From Crambe crambe (taxonomy: Eukaryota; Porifera; Demospongiae; Poecilosclerida; Crambeidae), in contig OZ004590.1 in assembly GCA_963924555.1 (NCBI GenBank), positions 2,147,001 through 2,211,000 of the forward strand: a stretch of DNA of 64,000 nucleotides, given 5' to 3'. Below are positions 1 to 11,048 of this stretch, one piece after another. The translations under genes were made by a program, and so were the position numbers. Under the pieces are notes generated by a model. It saw nothing but the letters and a program-made list of their open reading frames with translations. It searched no databases and was not told the origin of the DNA. Position 1 is the stretch's first letter. Every line of letters begins with the position of its first letter.

Positions 1-4
1 AGGT

Positions 5-238
5 ACTGGTTGGCACGCGCATATGTATGTGATCGTGACATATGCTTGTGTGACAAATGTCATCATTAATTTCAAAATGGCTGACATAGTAATGAAAAGT
101 CGTTTGATATGACTGATTATTTTGGAGGAAAACTGTGTGGATAACAATGGTAAAAGCAAATTGTGTGATTATAACACCACAAATTTGATTGTCATAATAA
201 GTGAAAGGATCATGGAGTTACAGCCGTCAAAGAAAATC

Positions 239-276
<38 letters not shown>

Positions 277-500
277 GAATCATAAAAATTTTAGATTTAG
301 ACAGCGGCTGGTGCCGACTGTTGATGCTGTTCTGGGCAGGCATATCATCATCTTCTGCATTGTTTTCCAGATGTAAGAAGTTTAGTTGAGCCTGTAGCAA
401 GAATAGAAGAGATACAGAGAGTCCAGTTTGTATTGTACTAATGAGAGAAGCCATGCCCATTCCGCTGAAACCCTACATAGACTGCTACCGCTGTCTGATA
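5..500. repeat. Dispersed repeat A, copy 1
   Basis: This segment aligns along its length with 6607-7141: both begin ACTGGTTGGCACGCGC, both carry a GAT trinucleotide run (here about 238-274) and both end in GCTACC...TCTGATA, which resembles the terminal repeat of the TA-flanked MITE at 5388-5934. The reading frames across it (poly-Asp, poly-Ser) are products of the GAT run and not genes. It is probably a non-autonomous DNA element whose autonomous partner is not visible here. Confidence 0.65.
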
Positions 501-506
501 AAGGAA

Positions 507-826
507 AAAATATTTATTCTATATAAAAGAAGTAGGGATGGCTGTGTGTGGTTCAAAAAAAATAAATTAGTAATATGGGAATGAACTTCAGTCAAGTAAC
601 CCCTTACCCATCATCAATATTACACAACTACAAGCTAACTATTCCTACTTCACTCCCATGATAGCCCAAGATGGTATAAAGGGAGTGATGTAGGAATAGT
701 TACGTAGCTTGTAGTTTGGTGATGGGTAAGGGGGTTACTTCACTCCCTTGTTGCTTTTTTTTTTCTTTTTTTAAACCGCAAACAGCCATCCCTACTTAAT
801 TCTCCTTTTATTTCGAATAAATATTT
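507..826. mobile_element. Foldback (palindromic) MITE, copy 1
   Basis: The left end (AAGTAGGGATGGCTGTGTG) is the reverse complement of the right end near 780-800. The inner part also folds back: CTATTCCTACTTCACTCCC pairs with GGGAGTGATGTAGGAATAG. It lies immediately next to repeat A. The same internal words recur in the foldbacks at 4929-5275 and 20347-20795. It has no coding capacity. Confidence 0.75.
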
Positions 827-939
827 GTTCGTCACCTTTTTTTATGTATCAGCTACAGATAGTCATAATGAAAATAATATGGTGCATGTATCTAGGATAT
901 TATTAATCATAACCTCAGAGATACGTAACTATTGTTATT

Positions 940-1440
940 TTATTAAAGGGGAACAGGATGCTGTGATCCTCCTTTCCATCCCAGACATGTATTTATACAG
1001 TTGATTTTTACTGGTGTTGTACTTTATATACTTGATCAGAGTTGCATCAAGGCTTGATTCATAACCAGACCAGTGCCAGTTAGATGCGAGGTCAAGGTTC
1101 AAGAATCATGTGCATGGGGCGGGGCATATTTTATAAAAATGTCTGCCACTTTGTAGGTTGAAAGTTAGCAGGTTGGAAAATTATGACTTATTTAACATGT
1201 CGAGCTAAAGATAAAGGATTATAGCACACTGAGTAGATTGATATAAGAATTATAGCATTTGAATGAATGATGATGAACAACCAGATGAAAATGATGCCAG
1301 ATGAAAACGGCGAAAGTTGTCCTATGAAGGTATTCTAAGACAGAAGTTCTAAGACAGGAGTTGTTGATATAGTAGAAGAGAAGCATTCCTGCATACGTAA
1401 TTTGGTGCAATGGGGCAGCAATCCATGCCATCCATAATAA
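940..1440. repeat. Degenerate relative of the 5388-5934 MITE
   Basis: Several blocks (CCCAGACATGTATT, GAGGTCAAGG, AGCAGGTTGGAAA, GTAGAAGAGAAGCATTCCTGC, GGTGCAATGGGGCA) recur in the same order in 5480-5900. No intact terminal repeats are seen, so this is a decayed copy. No coding sequence is recognised in it. Confidence 0.5.
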
Positions 1441-1706
1441 TATACCCCATATACATAATAATTGTAGACTAACTCCACATCATGTAATGGAGACATAGTC
1501 ACACTATAGCTAAGCATATTTATTGTTCCAGCTATTCCAATTATACGACTTGGTGGACATATGTATACTTATAGCTAGGGACATCCCCAAGCCCATGCAT
1601 GTACATACATTATAACTATCATAGATACACTGATCCAGTATTAGCTACGTATGCCTGCATGCGAGTACTATAATGATTAAGCTACTTATACTACTGATTG
1701 TTTTAG

Positions 1707-2041
1707 ATGCACTGATTCCCTCAAATTTGTTCAAGCTTGAGGATTTGTCAGTGGAGATTAAAGATGATTGGTGTAAAGTTGGAATAGCCTTGGGTGTATT
1801 GCCAACTCAACATGGAAGCATGAGCAGTGGAAGTGACATGGAACTTCATGGATTAAAGAGTGTGCTGTCATCATGGCTGAATCACTGTGGAGTGTATTTG
1901 GCCCCAGTTTCATGGGAAATGCTGGTACTGGCATTCGTACTATCAGGACACCAATCTCTGGCAGATAAAATCAGAAAAGATTATGGTGTAACTGGTGAGG
2001 ATATAAATAAAAGAAATTATGATGAAGATCACTATTGCTGA
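1707..2041 (+). pseudogene. Death-domain exon (possibly part of a decayed gene)
   Basis: The open frame from 1673 to the TGA at 2039-2041 encodes a helical module with the Death-domain layout: an acidic first helix, DDWCKVGIALGV, then VLSSWLNHCG, PVSWEMLVLA and LADKIRKDYG, the usual W..LG / L..WL / .tW..L..aL / LA.ki..dY order. A polypyrimidine-AG acceptor precedes it at 1706, and a good donor (G|GTGAGG) at 1995 may splice out the downstream stop. Death domains are adaptor modules of apoptotic and innate-immune signalling and are much expanded in sponges (general knowledge). No full gene could be assembled, so exon versus pseudogene is undecided. Confidence 0.5.
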
Positions 2042-4568
2042 CTGCATGATGTATATCAGCTAGCCTTGTTCACTACACCAATATCACATTCTAGTTGGTA
2101 TGTGGTTGCCCTTGAAAAAAATTAATAATCATGATGAACGTTTTATGGCAGCTAGCTATATAGCTATTCCTACGTATCAATAATTTTTAAGACCAATTCT
2201 ACTGAATGATAAGCATATTACTTCAACTGATGTTTATTCCAGGTCTGGATCAGCATGCAACAAGCTGGACGACAGATTAGGCCACTGCAAAGACCCCAGA
2301 CAATTTGGGAGGGAACGATTAAATATTCAGAAGAGGTGTATCTCATAGAGTTAATTACCCCTCAGCACATCCTGTGTAGAATTCAGCGTACAATTACGCA
2401 TGTGATCTGCTAAAGCGTGTAAGTATGCAATAATACGCTGTAGATACGCGCTAAGAGCACTTTATCGTATAATTCCGCAGAAAAAGGCATAGAAATGGCA
2501 ATAATCTCGCGTAAAATAACGTCTACATGCGCCATTTATTATCGCGATTTAGCACACTTTAGTGTGCAAATGCACGATGAAGTCAACACGGGATGCATGA
2601 GGGTTACAGCACTCTATCACATCTGTATACTGGGACATTCAATTGATGAGAAAAGCAATGTATTCCTGTTTCAAAGTTCATACATCCTTATAAACGAGCA
2701 AGTCAAACACACTTTCCTCTATGATAAAATGCTGCGGGACTCTCAGCATGTCCATTCTGCAAATACACATGTGTGCATATATTGAACATATTGTCAATTT
2801 ATAATATCATGGGGTGCTCATTTCACTGTACAGAGCCTAAATTTGGATGTTGATTGGTCATCACATGAAAATTAATTACCTTGTACGTAGCTAGTAGTGT
2901 AAAAGCTAGCTATAACAACAAAAATTAAAAAAAATTGTAAACTTGTGAATTATTATCAAACAAAAATTTCCTTATAATTTTCTCAATTTGAGAAATTTAT
3001 ATAATTATAGTGGGACAAGGTGAATGCAAATAGTTCAACGATAACATGCCAATCTAAAACTATAGACTGTCACATAATGCCTCCTGCTCATTGGTGATCT
3101 AGCTCTGAAAACACTCAATAATAAAATTTATACTAAGCACCGTTAGTGTGTACTGAGGATTTTCATTATCAAGCCATTTATGGGGCCAGGGGTCAACTTA
3201 GAGGTCAAATTATCAATTGTATGTACTTTTTCTGGTTCCCTCTGGAGTATTGGTGATGTCATTGGCTAAAGTTTAGGTCTCACAATGCTTTATATTTCCA
3301 TAGTATGGTTATTGCAGCTCTAAGATTAGAGTTTTGTACTTCCTTTTTTATCGTAGTGTGATCCCCTGCCTCTGATGAGACAAATCAACTGTAAAGTGAT
3401 CAGTACATCTACTGAAGTACAACAGATATTGTGAGCGATTGCCTCTACTCTCATGAACATAATGATTCGAGCTACACACTCTTTCCTTCTTCTGTATAAT
3501 ATAGGTTGCCACAATTCTGGCCAGCAGAAATGTTGCTATCATTGACTTCTTACTCAGCAACTTCAACTCCAATCACTCATGCTCATGTAATAATTAATCC
3601 TCTTGTGTTTTTTGTGTCTATAGATCTTTACGTGAACTGTTCCATCTGGTCTAGTTACTATTATTATTGCTACATTCTTCAGAATGCAATGAGGATGGTC
3701 TACTTCCATTTCCCAGTGGAAACACCACTCTCTGTTACAGTGCTCAGGGATCTTATGACCAGTAATGAAAAAAGGGTAAATTAAGGGTGATGAACTAGGG
3801 TTGACATACGTATGAATATCTGCATTTAATCATCATTATTGAAAGATTTGTTCCTCATTACGTTTAGGCTATAATCTATAATACATGACCCTGGCTCTGA
3901 TTGTTGATAATGTGATAGAACTGTAAAATTAATTGGAGCTGAGTAAATTTATTGTATATGCAAGTTTTTATACTACCAATAACTTACATGGCACATGTGT
4001 GACAGTCTCAAGTAGAAATCAAGTATTAGGCACATTCGCTTAAGGTCACCATAACTCATGACTATGTACTGTAGCTAATGGCCATGGTCTAGAAATTTGG
4101 CATGGAGAGAGTCTAACCGTTATAAGAACATGTACATGACACAAAGTTTTTAAACAAATTCATAAAAGAGGACAGCAAATATATATATTTTTTCATATGC
4201 AGTATGCCATGGTGGAAATGTTGTTCTCTCAAAATCTTCCGAACTGTCCTGTCAAAGCACTGACACTTGAATAGGATCATGTGCAGAACAACTTTACTGG
4301 ATGCATTCCATTGGATCAGGTGCAAAACTAAGCAATGCATAACAAGCTAGCTACATATGTACTGTATAGCGTGTGGAGTGAAGAGTTGATTTTATTATTT
4401 TGAACACATTTTAGTCAATCATGGTTCACACTTCAACCACAAACAGTGTAGTTGGAATCTATGTTTCATGGCTTTTTAAAAAAAGCAAACAACAGTGCTA
4501 TAATAAAGGCCTGTTAATCTTAGACAAAAAAAATTCTCATCTTGTGTACATGTATTCATTTATGACAG
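2042..4568. other. Intergenic or intronic stretch, no convincing gene
   Basis: AT-rich DNA. Two short stretches look exon-like: one after TATTCCAG at about 2242, the other after TCTATAG at about 3624-3776 (open, ending near an AAAG|GGTAAA). Neither matches a family I recognise and their phases do not link cleanly. I see no repeats of note here. Confidence 0.3.
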
Positions 4569-4750
4569 ATGGAGTTTAGCAGGGAGGTACAGACACTTCT
4601 CCGTCCTTATTACCTCACACAGAAGCAAATGCAGCAGAAACTCATAAAGGCAAAAGAGGGACAATCCATGAGGAATGAGGGAAGCTCAGGGAATATGACA
4701 TTTCCTTGTTCCTCTATCATTGCTGATGAACGGTCAGATAGCCTGGTCTG
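4569..4750 (+). other. Possible unassigned exon
   Basis: An open frame follows TTTATGACAG and reads a polar, Gln/Lys-rich helical segment (TQKQMQQKLIKAKEGQS). It could belong to the same decayed Death-domain gene that surfaces at 1707 and 7279. There is no recognisable domain and splice sites are only suggestive. Confidence 0.2.
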
Positions 4751-4928
4751 TCTAGATCTCTGTGTGTGGTGTGGGTGTAGGGACCCTTGGTAAAATTGCC
4801 ATTGAGTCTGATGGAAGTCTCAAAATTAATGCCTGAGCTTCATAGATGTCCTGACTACTTCAAATTCGCTGTCTATAGCTGACAGGTCACTGATGACAGT
4901 CATCCATCTCTTTTTAGTTCATAATTAT

Positions 4929-5275
4929 AAAGGATTATTCTAAATACGTAAAATAGAGAAGTAAGGATGGCTATGTGCAATTCAAAAAAGTTCAAGCAAC
5001 AAGGGAATGAACTTCAGTCAAGTAACCCCTCACCCATACATCACCAATATTACCAAACTACAAGCTAACTATTCCTACTTCACTCCCATGACAGGCCAAG
5101 ATGATTTAAAGGGAGTAAAATAGGAATAGTTAGCTCGTAGCTAGTTTGATAATATTGGTGATGCATGGGTAAGGGGTTACTTGACTGAAGTTCACTCCCT
5201 TGTTGCTGAACTTTTTTGAACCGCACACAGCCATTCCTACTTCTCTTTTTTATTTAGAATAAATATTTTTCCTTT
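4929..5275. mobile_element. Foldback (palindromic) MITE, copy 2
   Basis: Same design and largely same sequence as 507-826: outer arms GAAGTAAGGATGGCT / AGCCATTCCTACTTC, a shared subterminal stretch (GAATGAACTTCAGTCAAGTA at the left and its reverse complement at the right), and inner arms pairing CTATTCCTACTTCACTCCC with its imperfect complement. Non-coding. Confidence 0.75.
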
Positions 5276-5387
5276 ACTTGTTCATCACTTTTTTTGATGT
5301 GATGCAGATAGCTATATTGAAAATATGGTGCATGTATCTATGATAATTATAATACTTACAGTACTACTTTATAAGCTTTGTTTATTA

Positions 5388-5934
5388 TCAGAGAGTACGA
5401 TAGTACTCTCTAAGTAGGGATGGCACGGATGCTCCATTGGAGTAGTACTTGATATTTTCTTTCTAGGCAACTGGATGCTTATCCATCCCAAACATGTATT
5501 GTAGCTATGCAGTTCATGAGGTTCATCATAATTATGAGCCAAGATGAACCTATTTGGAAGGATAAATGCTGATGAAGCTTCTACGTATCTATACAGTTTA
5601 TTATCATTGACCAATTAAGGCCTTTCAGTCCAGTGCCGTGCTCTGCAGTCAGATGTGAGGTCAAGGTGCAAGAATCACATGCATGGGGCAAGAATCATGT
5701 GCATGGGGGCGGGGAATATTCTGCCACATTGTAGATTGAAAGCTAGCAGGTTGGAAAGTATGTATGCTCTTCATACTTGAGTCCTAGCACATTGAATGTG
5801 TTCTGTCTTTAATACAGGAGTTGTTGATAGTAGAAGAGAAGCATTCCTGCAAAATGAAAAAAAATGTTTGTATTAGTGCAATGGGGCAATCCATGTCATC
5901 CCTACTTAGAGAGGAGTACTATCATATTCTCTGA
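5388..5934. mobile_element. TA-flanked MITE with about 45-bp inverted termini
   Basis: It begins TCAGAGAGTACGATAGTACT and ends with a close reverse complement of that, including the longer CTAAGTAGGGATG block. Both sides are flanked by TA (5386-5387 and 5935-5936), the signature of Tc1/mariner-type integration. It has no ORF of note. Fragments of the same terminus occur at 7117-7139, 22024-22059, 31513-31545 and 43992-44010. Confidence 0.8.
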
Positions 5935-5936
5935 TA

Positions 5937-6273
5937 ACCACTTGCACAGTTAAATCCCCATTAATCTATCTTACCCAAGGTCACTGTGTATTAGACCTTG
6001 AACAGTAAAACTATGTTGTTAATTTTTTGTTCCATGTGTTTATTGGCACAGAGATACACAAGCATGTATGATCATAGAGTTTTTGCAGCAATCATGAAAA
6101 AGTTCTAGCTGGGGCCCCAAATTACTTAAATGTTATCAACTGCATATCCTCATAATTGGTTCATGTACGTAGCTATTACGTATATCCACTAATAATATAT
6201 ATATTCACTCACCTAAGGCATTTCAATGCACCATGCAAGCCAAAATACGTACATGTATGACTGACTACATTAC
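5937..6273. other. Intergenic, nothing recognised
   Basis: AT-rich spacer between two miniature elements. No open frame, RNA gene or repeat is seen in it. Confidence 0.5.
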
Positions 6274-6554
6274 TATGAAAGGAAAAAAATTTATGCTAAA
6301 TAAAAAGGCCATGCAGGGTTAGCCTGTACTTTAACAGTTTCTGTCAACAAAAAGCTCCCTTCAATAATAATCCCTACATCACTGCCTCCCACCAAGCTGC
6401 TTTAATTGTTCGTGTCAGTATAAAAGTGTTTTGCTTGGTTTAGGCAGTGATGTAGGGATTATTATTGAAGGCAGCTTTTTGTTGACAGAAACTGTTAAAG
6501 TACAGGCTAACCCTACATGGCCTTTTTATTTAGCATAAATTTTTTTCCTTTCAT
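6274..6554. mobile_element. Foldback MITE, second family
   Basis: Arms of about 110 bp pair almost perfectly. The outer end ATGAAAGGAAAAAAATTTAT is complementary to the right end at 6535-6554, and the inner part TCAATAATAATCCCTACATC pairs with GATGTAGGGATTATTATTGA. The loop is about 50 bp. Its sequence is unlike the 507 and 4929 elements. Non-coding. Confidence 0.8.
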
Positions 6555-6606
6555 TTGTTTGCTTAATTTTTGTATGACCTTTGAATATTTTTTTCAAGTA
6601 AAAATT

Positions 6607-7141
6607 ACTGGTTGGCACGCGCGTACGTGCACGTGATAGTGACAGACGCGCACATATGACAAATGAAAATGGCTGACATACGTAGTTATAATGAAAAATC
6701 ATTCGATATGAGTGCTCATTTTGAAGGGAAACTGTGGATATGTATAACGATGGTAAAATATGAGTGCTCATTTTGAAGGGAAACTGTGGATATAACGATG
6801 GTAAAAGCACATTGTGTGGTTATAACTGCACAAGTTGATATGAATTTCATTGTCATATGTGAAAGGATCATGGAGTTACAGCCCGGCAAGAAGATGATGA
6901 TGATGATGATGATGATGAACAAATCATAAAAATTTTAGATTTAGGCGGCGGCTAATGCCGATCGTTGACGCTGTTCTGGAGGAGTTTGAGTGATCATAAT
7001 TATCATCATCTTCTGCATTGTTTTCCAGATGTAAGAAGTTTAGTTGAGCCTGTACCAAGAATAGAAGAGATACAGAGAGTCTAGTTTGTATTGTTCTAAT
7101 GAGAGAAGCCAGCCCATTCTGTGCTACCACACTCTCTGATA
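6607..7141. repeat. Dispersed repeat A, copy 2
   Basis: Aligns with 5-500. It carries an internal direct duplication of about 50 bp (GAGTGCTCATTTTGAAGGGA occurs at about 6711 and 6761) and a GAT run at 6893-6918. The right end GTGCTACCACACTCTCTGA matches the terminus of the TA-flanked MITE family. Confidence 0.65.
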
Positions 7142-7215
7142 ATCATACTCAAGTTAAGTGAGAGAATAAATCTTACTGTATTCTTAGCATTCCATATTCC
7201 CATATTCCTCATTTG

Positions 7216-7217
<2 letters not shown>

Positions 7218-7251
<34 letters not shown>
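7218..7251. repeat. C34 homopolymer
   Basis: An uninterrupted run of 34 C just 27 bp before a splice-acceptor-like site. The length is likely unreliable in the assembly. The complementary strand is a G run that could form quadruplex structure. Confidence 0.9.
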
Positions 7252-8029
7252 AGCTATTCAAGTACATTTATTTTGCAGGGTCTGCCTTCCAAGACTATAT
7301 GACATACTTACTCACCAGTGTGCACCCTCACCTGAAGAAGCAGCTGGACTGGGACCATGAAGGAGTGGATATTGACCTTTGTGAGATAGCAAAACACATG
7401 CAGGATTGAGAGCAGAAATTTCAGCCCATATGAATTTGACTCGCATTGAAATCAATGACATCAAGATCAAATATTCCAATCAACCTTTATTGCAAAGGTG
7501 AGTAAAAAACTATGACAGTTCTGTAATTCTTCAGCATGTGCTGTATCAGGTTATCGTTTTATTATTTGTTTTGTTTTTGTTTTGTTTTTGTTTAAATCAT
7601 CTAAAAGCTTATCCCACTAGCTTAAGGCATCAATATTCGACCAGACTATTTTCCTCATTCCATGTCTTCTTCACCAACTGTTGTCAAAGTCTCAAACAAC
7701 AATAATAGGCAAGATATTTTCTTCCTCTATAACATCATTTAAGTCCTTTTGGATAGAAAATCTACCATAATTATGACCATTACCTTTTTTCAACCACCCA
7801 TTGAAAATAATGTATCGACAATAATCCATCCCAGTCTTTCTTTTAAGGTTTAACTCCATTACATGTTAGGGCCCTTAAAAATAATACTTTTGTACTACGT
7901 ATATTTTATGCTATAAAATATAGCTCTCATCATAACTAAAATGAACGAAGGTTTTCTATCATAAACTGCTTTATTTTTTTAGTTGAATTTGCTCCTTGTT
8001 ATAATGAGGACAGTATGAATGGATACAAC

Positions 8030-8738
8030 TAGGGTCTTCCGAATTATGCTCATTTTTTTCTTATTATGCTATTCCAGCAATGCTACTTTTTTTCTTTTAT
8101 TATGCCACTGTAATGCAAGTATTATGCTCAAAATTATGCTCGGTTTCCATAGAAACAACCATAAACCCAGTACCCACAACACAAACCAAGGCACATGTGA
8201 CATGACTCACATGAGTGACAGAACTTTCATTTGTTATCGATTGATAGCCACTGAATATAATAATTAACCTAATTTTTATTGATTGATGCAGTAGCCACTG
8301 AATATAATAATTAACCTGATTGATAGCCACTGAATATAATAATTAACTTGATTGATAGCCACTGAATATAATAATTAACTTGATTGATAGCCACTGAATA
8401 TAATAATTAACTTGATTGATAGGCACTGAATATAATAATTAACCTATTTCCCAAAATATTGGTCATGCCTGGGCCTGACTGGCCTGACCTGTTCCACTGC
8501 CTATGGTACGTATTCTTAAAAGCTCATTTGATACCGATCAAAATCAAGCATTGGAAGACTATAGAACTATCTTTAATGTCACAATGTAACAATAGAGACT
8601 AGTTTTGTTTTGTTTTTTTGAGTCATCATTTTTTTCTTATAATGCTAGCCCAAATGTCTTATTATGCCAGCATTATGCCCGTATGCTTTTAGCACCTATT
8701 ATGCTCAAAATTATGCCAGCATAATTCGGAAGACCCTA
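8030..8738. mobile_element. hAT-type MITE with 8-bp target duplication
   Basis: The terminal inverted repeat TAGGGTCTTCCGAATTATGC is mirrored exactly at the right end. The flanks carry a perfect 8-bp direct repeat GATACAAC (8022-8029 and 8739-8746), as expected for hAT transposase. The interior has many ATTATGC words near both ends and a 32-bp tandem array, but no transposase, so it depends on an autonomous relative elsewhere. Confidence 0.92.
8239..8444. repeat. Approximately 32-bp tandem repeat inside the hAT MITE
   Basis: About six copies of a unit around TGATAGCCACTGAATATAAT, the last four nearly identical and the first separated by a short insertion. It is directly tandem without unique spacers, so it is a minisatellite. 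Confidence 0.9.
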
Positions 8739-8892
8739 GATACAACTCGATTCTGTAAGAATATGAAACAAAGACCAATGAAGACTGTGTCTGAGCATTG
8801 TTATCTGAATCCAATGAAAAGGAGAGCTTCTGAAGCAGTTACCGTTCTACTGTTAATTAAGTCAATATTTTGTAGCTTAAAACAATCCTCTG

Positions 8893-9056
8893 GAGCCCAA
8901 CCCAGGTTGAGATTCTAATCCGGATACCAACACACCTAATTGATGTGGGTTGGGCTACCCGGATTGGAATCTGGGTAGGCACCGTTCACATGTGAAGCGA
9001 ATCCAGGTCGAATCCGGGTTAGAACCCCCGTGTAAACGGGGCTTTATGTTGTTTAC
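8893..9056. repeat. Imperfect inverted-repeat fragment
   Basis: GAGATTCTAATCCGGAT is loosely mirrored by CCGGATTGGAATCTGGGT, followed by a GAATCCGGGTTAGAACC / GTGTAAACGGGGC block. A similar vocabulary (GGATTCAACCC, CACATGTAAAC) appears at 55855-55985. Probably a degraded dispersed repeat. Non-coding. Confidence 0.35.
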
Positions 9057-9480
9057 TACTGTAGACTTTCCGTGTTGGTAATAATATTATTATGGTGGAT
9101 TTTAATATGATGCCTTATGCTATGATAATAGTAAGGTCCTGAGATTCGCATGACTTTATTGAAGTGATCTGGATGGAGAAATAAAATGTTATTGACAAGA
9201 AGTACTTATTATGACACTGTATTATTAGTTACTATAATGTGTGTTTTCAAAAGAGATCTGTGCCATTCAATTTCTCTTTCAGTGGGGCAATTGTTACCAT
9301 AGTCACAGTATAAATCATAATTATAGTATAAATAACATTGTAAATGTAGACAAGAAGTCTTGAGGACCTGGAAGAATAAACACTTCCTTCAAGCCACCTA
9401 TGAGAAATTACTGGCACTATTTGTGAAAGCTGAATGTTCACTATGTGCCAAAGCTGTTTGTGATGTCCTTAAAAAGAATC

Positions 9481-10990
9481 GTAAGTTGTTATTATAACAA
9501 CATGACTACTGTATAGAGTAGCTCTTCATGTCATAATAATCATCTGCTTTCAATAGATCCTAATGCTTCTCAAGACCATGCATAAAATGCTCCACTCAGT
9601 AAGAGATATGAACACCTATCAGAGAGTGCATCAGAATTATAAGGAACTTTAAAAAACATTTTACATTAAATCAAACACTTATTTAAAAACTTATCTTCTT
9701 ATCCAACCTCAATCTTTCCTGTTCACTCAATTTGTTTCCCATTCACTCAATTTTGTTCCTCATACTCAGAAATGTGAATGATTAAAAATAATTTAATCAT
9801 ACATGAATGAGTAGTAATTATCTTAAATTTTATCGCTATTAATAGTGTGACTACTGCAGGGCTAAAATCATTTGTGATAGTTGTAGCTTAATTGAATGGG
9901 CAATTTCTCAAACATGCTTTGATGAACTGATTGTCCCAAAACTTCTGTCATGTGCTCTATAATAATTGCACTATCTTCTATAGCAAATTTCAAGACCTAG
10001 ATACGTAGTAGTCATGAGTTATTGACTGCTAATGTATGGAAAAGTGGCCAAGAATCAATGTGTCTAATACCAGGAACATTTACTAAGTTGAAGACTAATA
10101 GCCATGCATTATCATTTTCACCTACGTAACATATAAATAGTATAGCATTGAATTTTTCATTGGCAGGGCTATATCAGCCACATTTAAGAAGCCTATTGCT
10201 ATGTGTGGTTGGCAGGAAATGTTGGTACAAGGTGGGCATCCTCTGTCTGACTCCTTGCTATCCCTACAGGAGATGAATGCATTATGGAACAGTATGTTAG
10301 CTACTTTGAGTTCTTAGAATCCATTACTTACATACGTACATTGCATTATAAACTAGACGGGAAAGTGTGATTCCAGATGGTAGCTAAGTGCATAGCTACA
10401 ATAATTACCTCTGTCACTGTTTCATAATACATTTATCTATGCCTAAACAACTTTTTTTTTTTTGAAGAGCATATCTGTTGCATGATTTGAGACGATATCT
10501 GTCATAATCATACGTAGTAAGAGGAAAAATAAACGAGATCATGGTCACATGACTTGAGGAACAAGTGTGTCTATACCTACGTAACTAACATGCATATGAA
10601 ACTCACTGGTGGTTTACGGAGTGGCTCCATACATGTGTTGAATTTTTAAAGTGCTGGTGTATACTTGTGCCACCACCCAAAATAAATGATGATGTAGCTA
10701 AATGTCAATAGCCCCAAATCTGATTTGCAATTGAAAGTGAAAAGCTTGGGATTAATTGTATCATAACATACAAGTCCTTGTTAATAATATAACCATCAAC
10801 TACATAACTGATAGTTATTGGGAGATTAGAATGTTATTCTATATACAAGTTTCAATAATGGTAGCTATACAAACATATAAAATACATGCACAGCTTATCA
10901 GAGTGTCTGACAGGCAAGTGTATCTCTTGAGATCTTGGTGAGCTGTAAACAGCTTCATTGATAGCTATAGTCCCATTTTTAGCAAGTAGA
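9481..10990. other. Intergenic, with one doubtful Death-domain-like scrap
   Basis: Mostly featureless AT-rich DNA. Near 10168-10290 a short open stretch after TTGGCAG contains CGWQEMLVQGGHPLSDS, which recalls the fifth-helix WEMLV...LAD part of the 1707-2041 exon. It is too short to call. No RNA genes or repeats are recognised. Confidence 0.25.
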
Positions 10991-11048
10991 GCTTATAAGT
11001 TCAACTCCAACTTCAGTTGTGATACAGCTAGCTATTATTATAACTGTA

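Larger units (their letters stand above)
7279..9480 (+). pseudogene. Two-exon Death domain with a one-base frameshift
   Basis: Exon a (7279-7497) follows TTTTGCAG and ends at CAAAG|GTGAGT. Exon b (9350-9480) follows AAATGTAG and ends at AATC|GTAAGT. Phases match. Exon a first reads DIDLCEIAKHMQD, then hits TGA. Moving one base forward gives ISAHMNLTRIEINDIKIKYS, and exon b continues with VLRTWKNKHFLQATYEKLLA and an LCAKAVCDVLKKN end. Together these are the six-helix Death-domain pattern. The break sits exactly where the conserved DW tryptophan codon TGG would be, so one lost G explains it. It is either a pseudogene or a base-call/assembly error. The hAT MITE (8030-8738) lies inside the intron. 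Confidence 0.6.

Noticed and set aside
201..460. Short ORFs with poly-Asp / poly-Ser
   Set aside because: Produced by a GAT microsatellite inside repeat A; no other coding sign.
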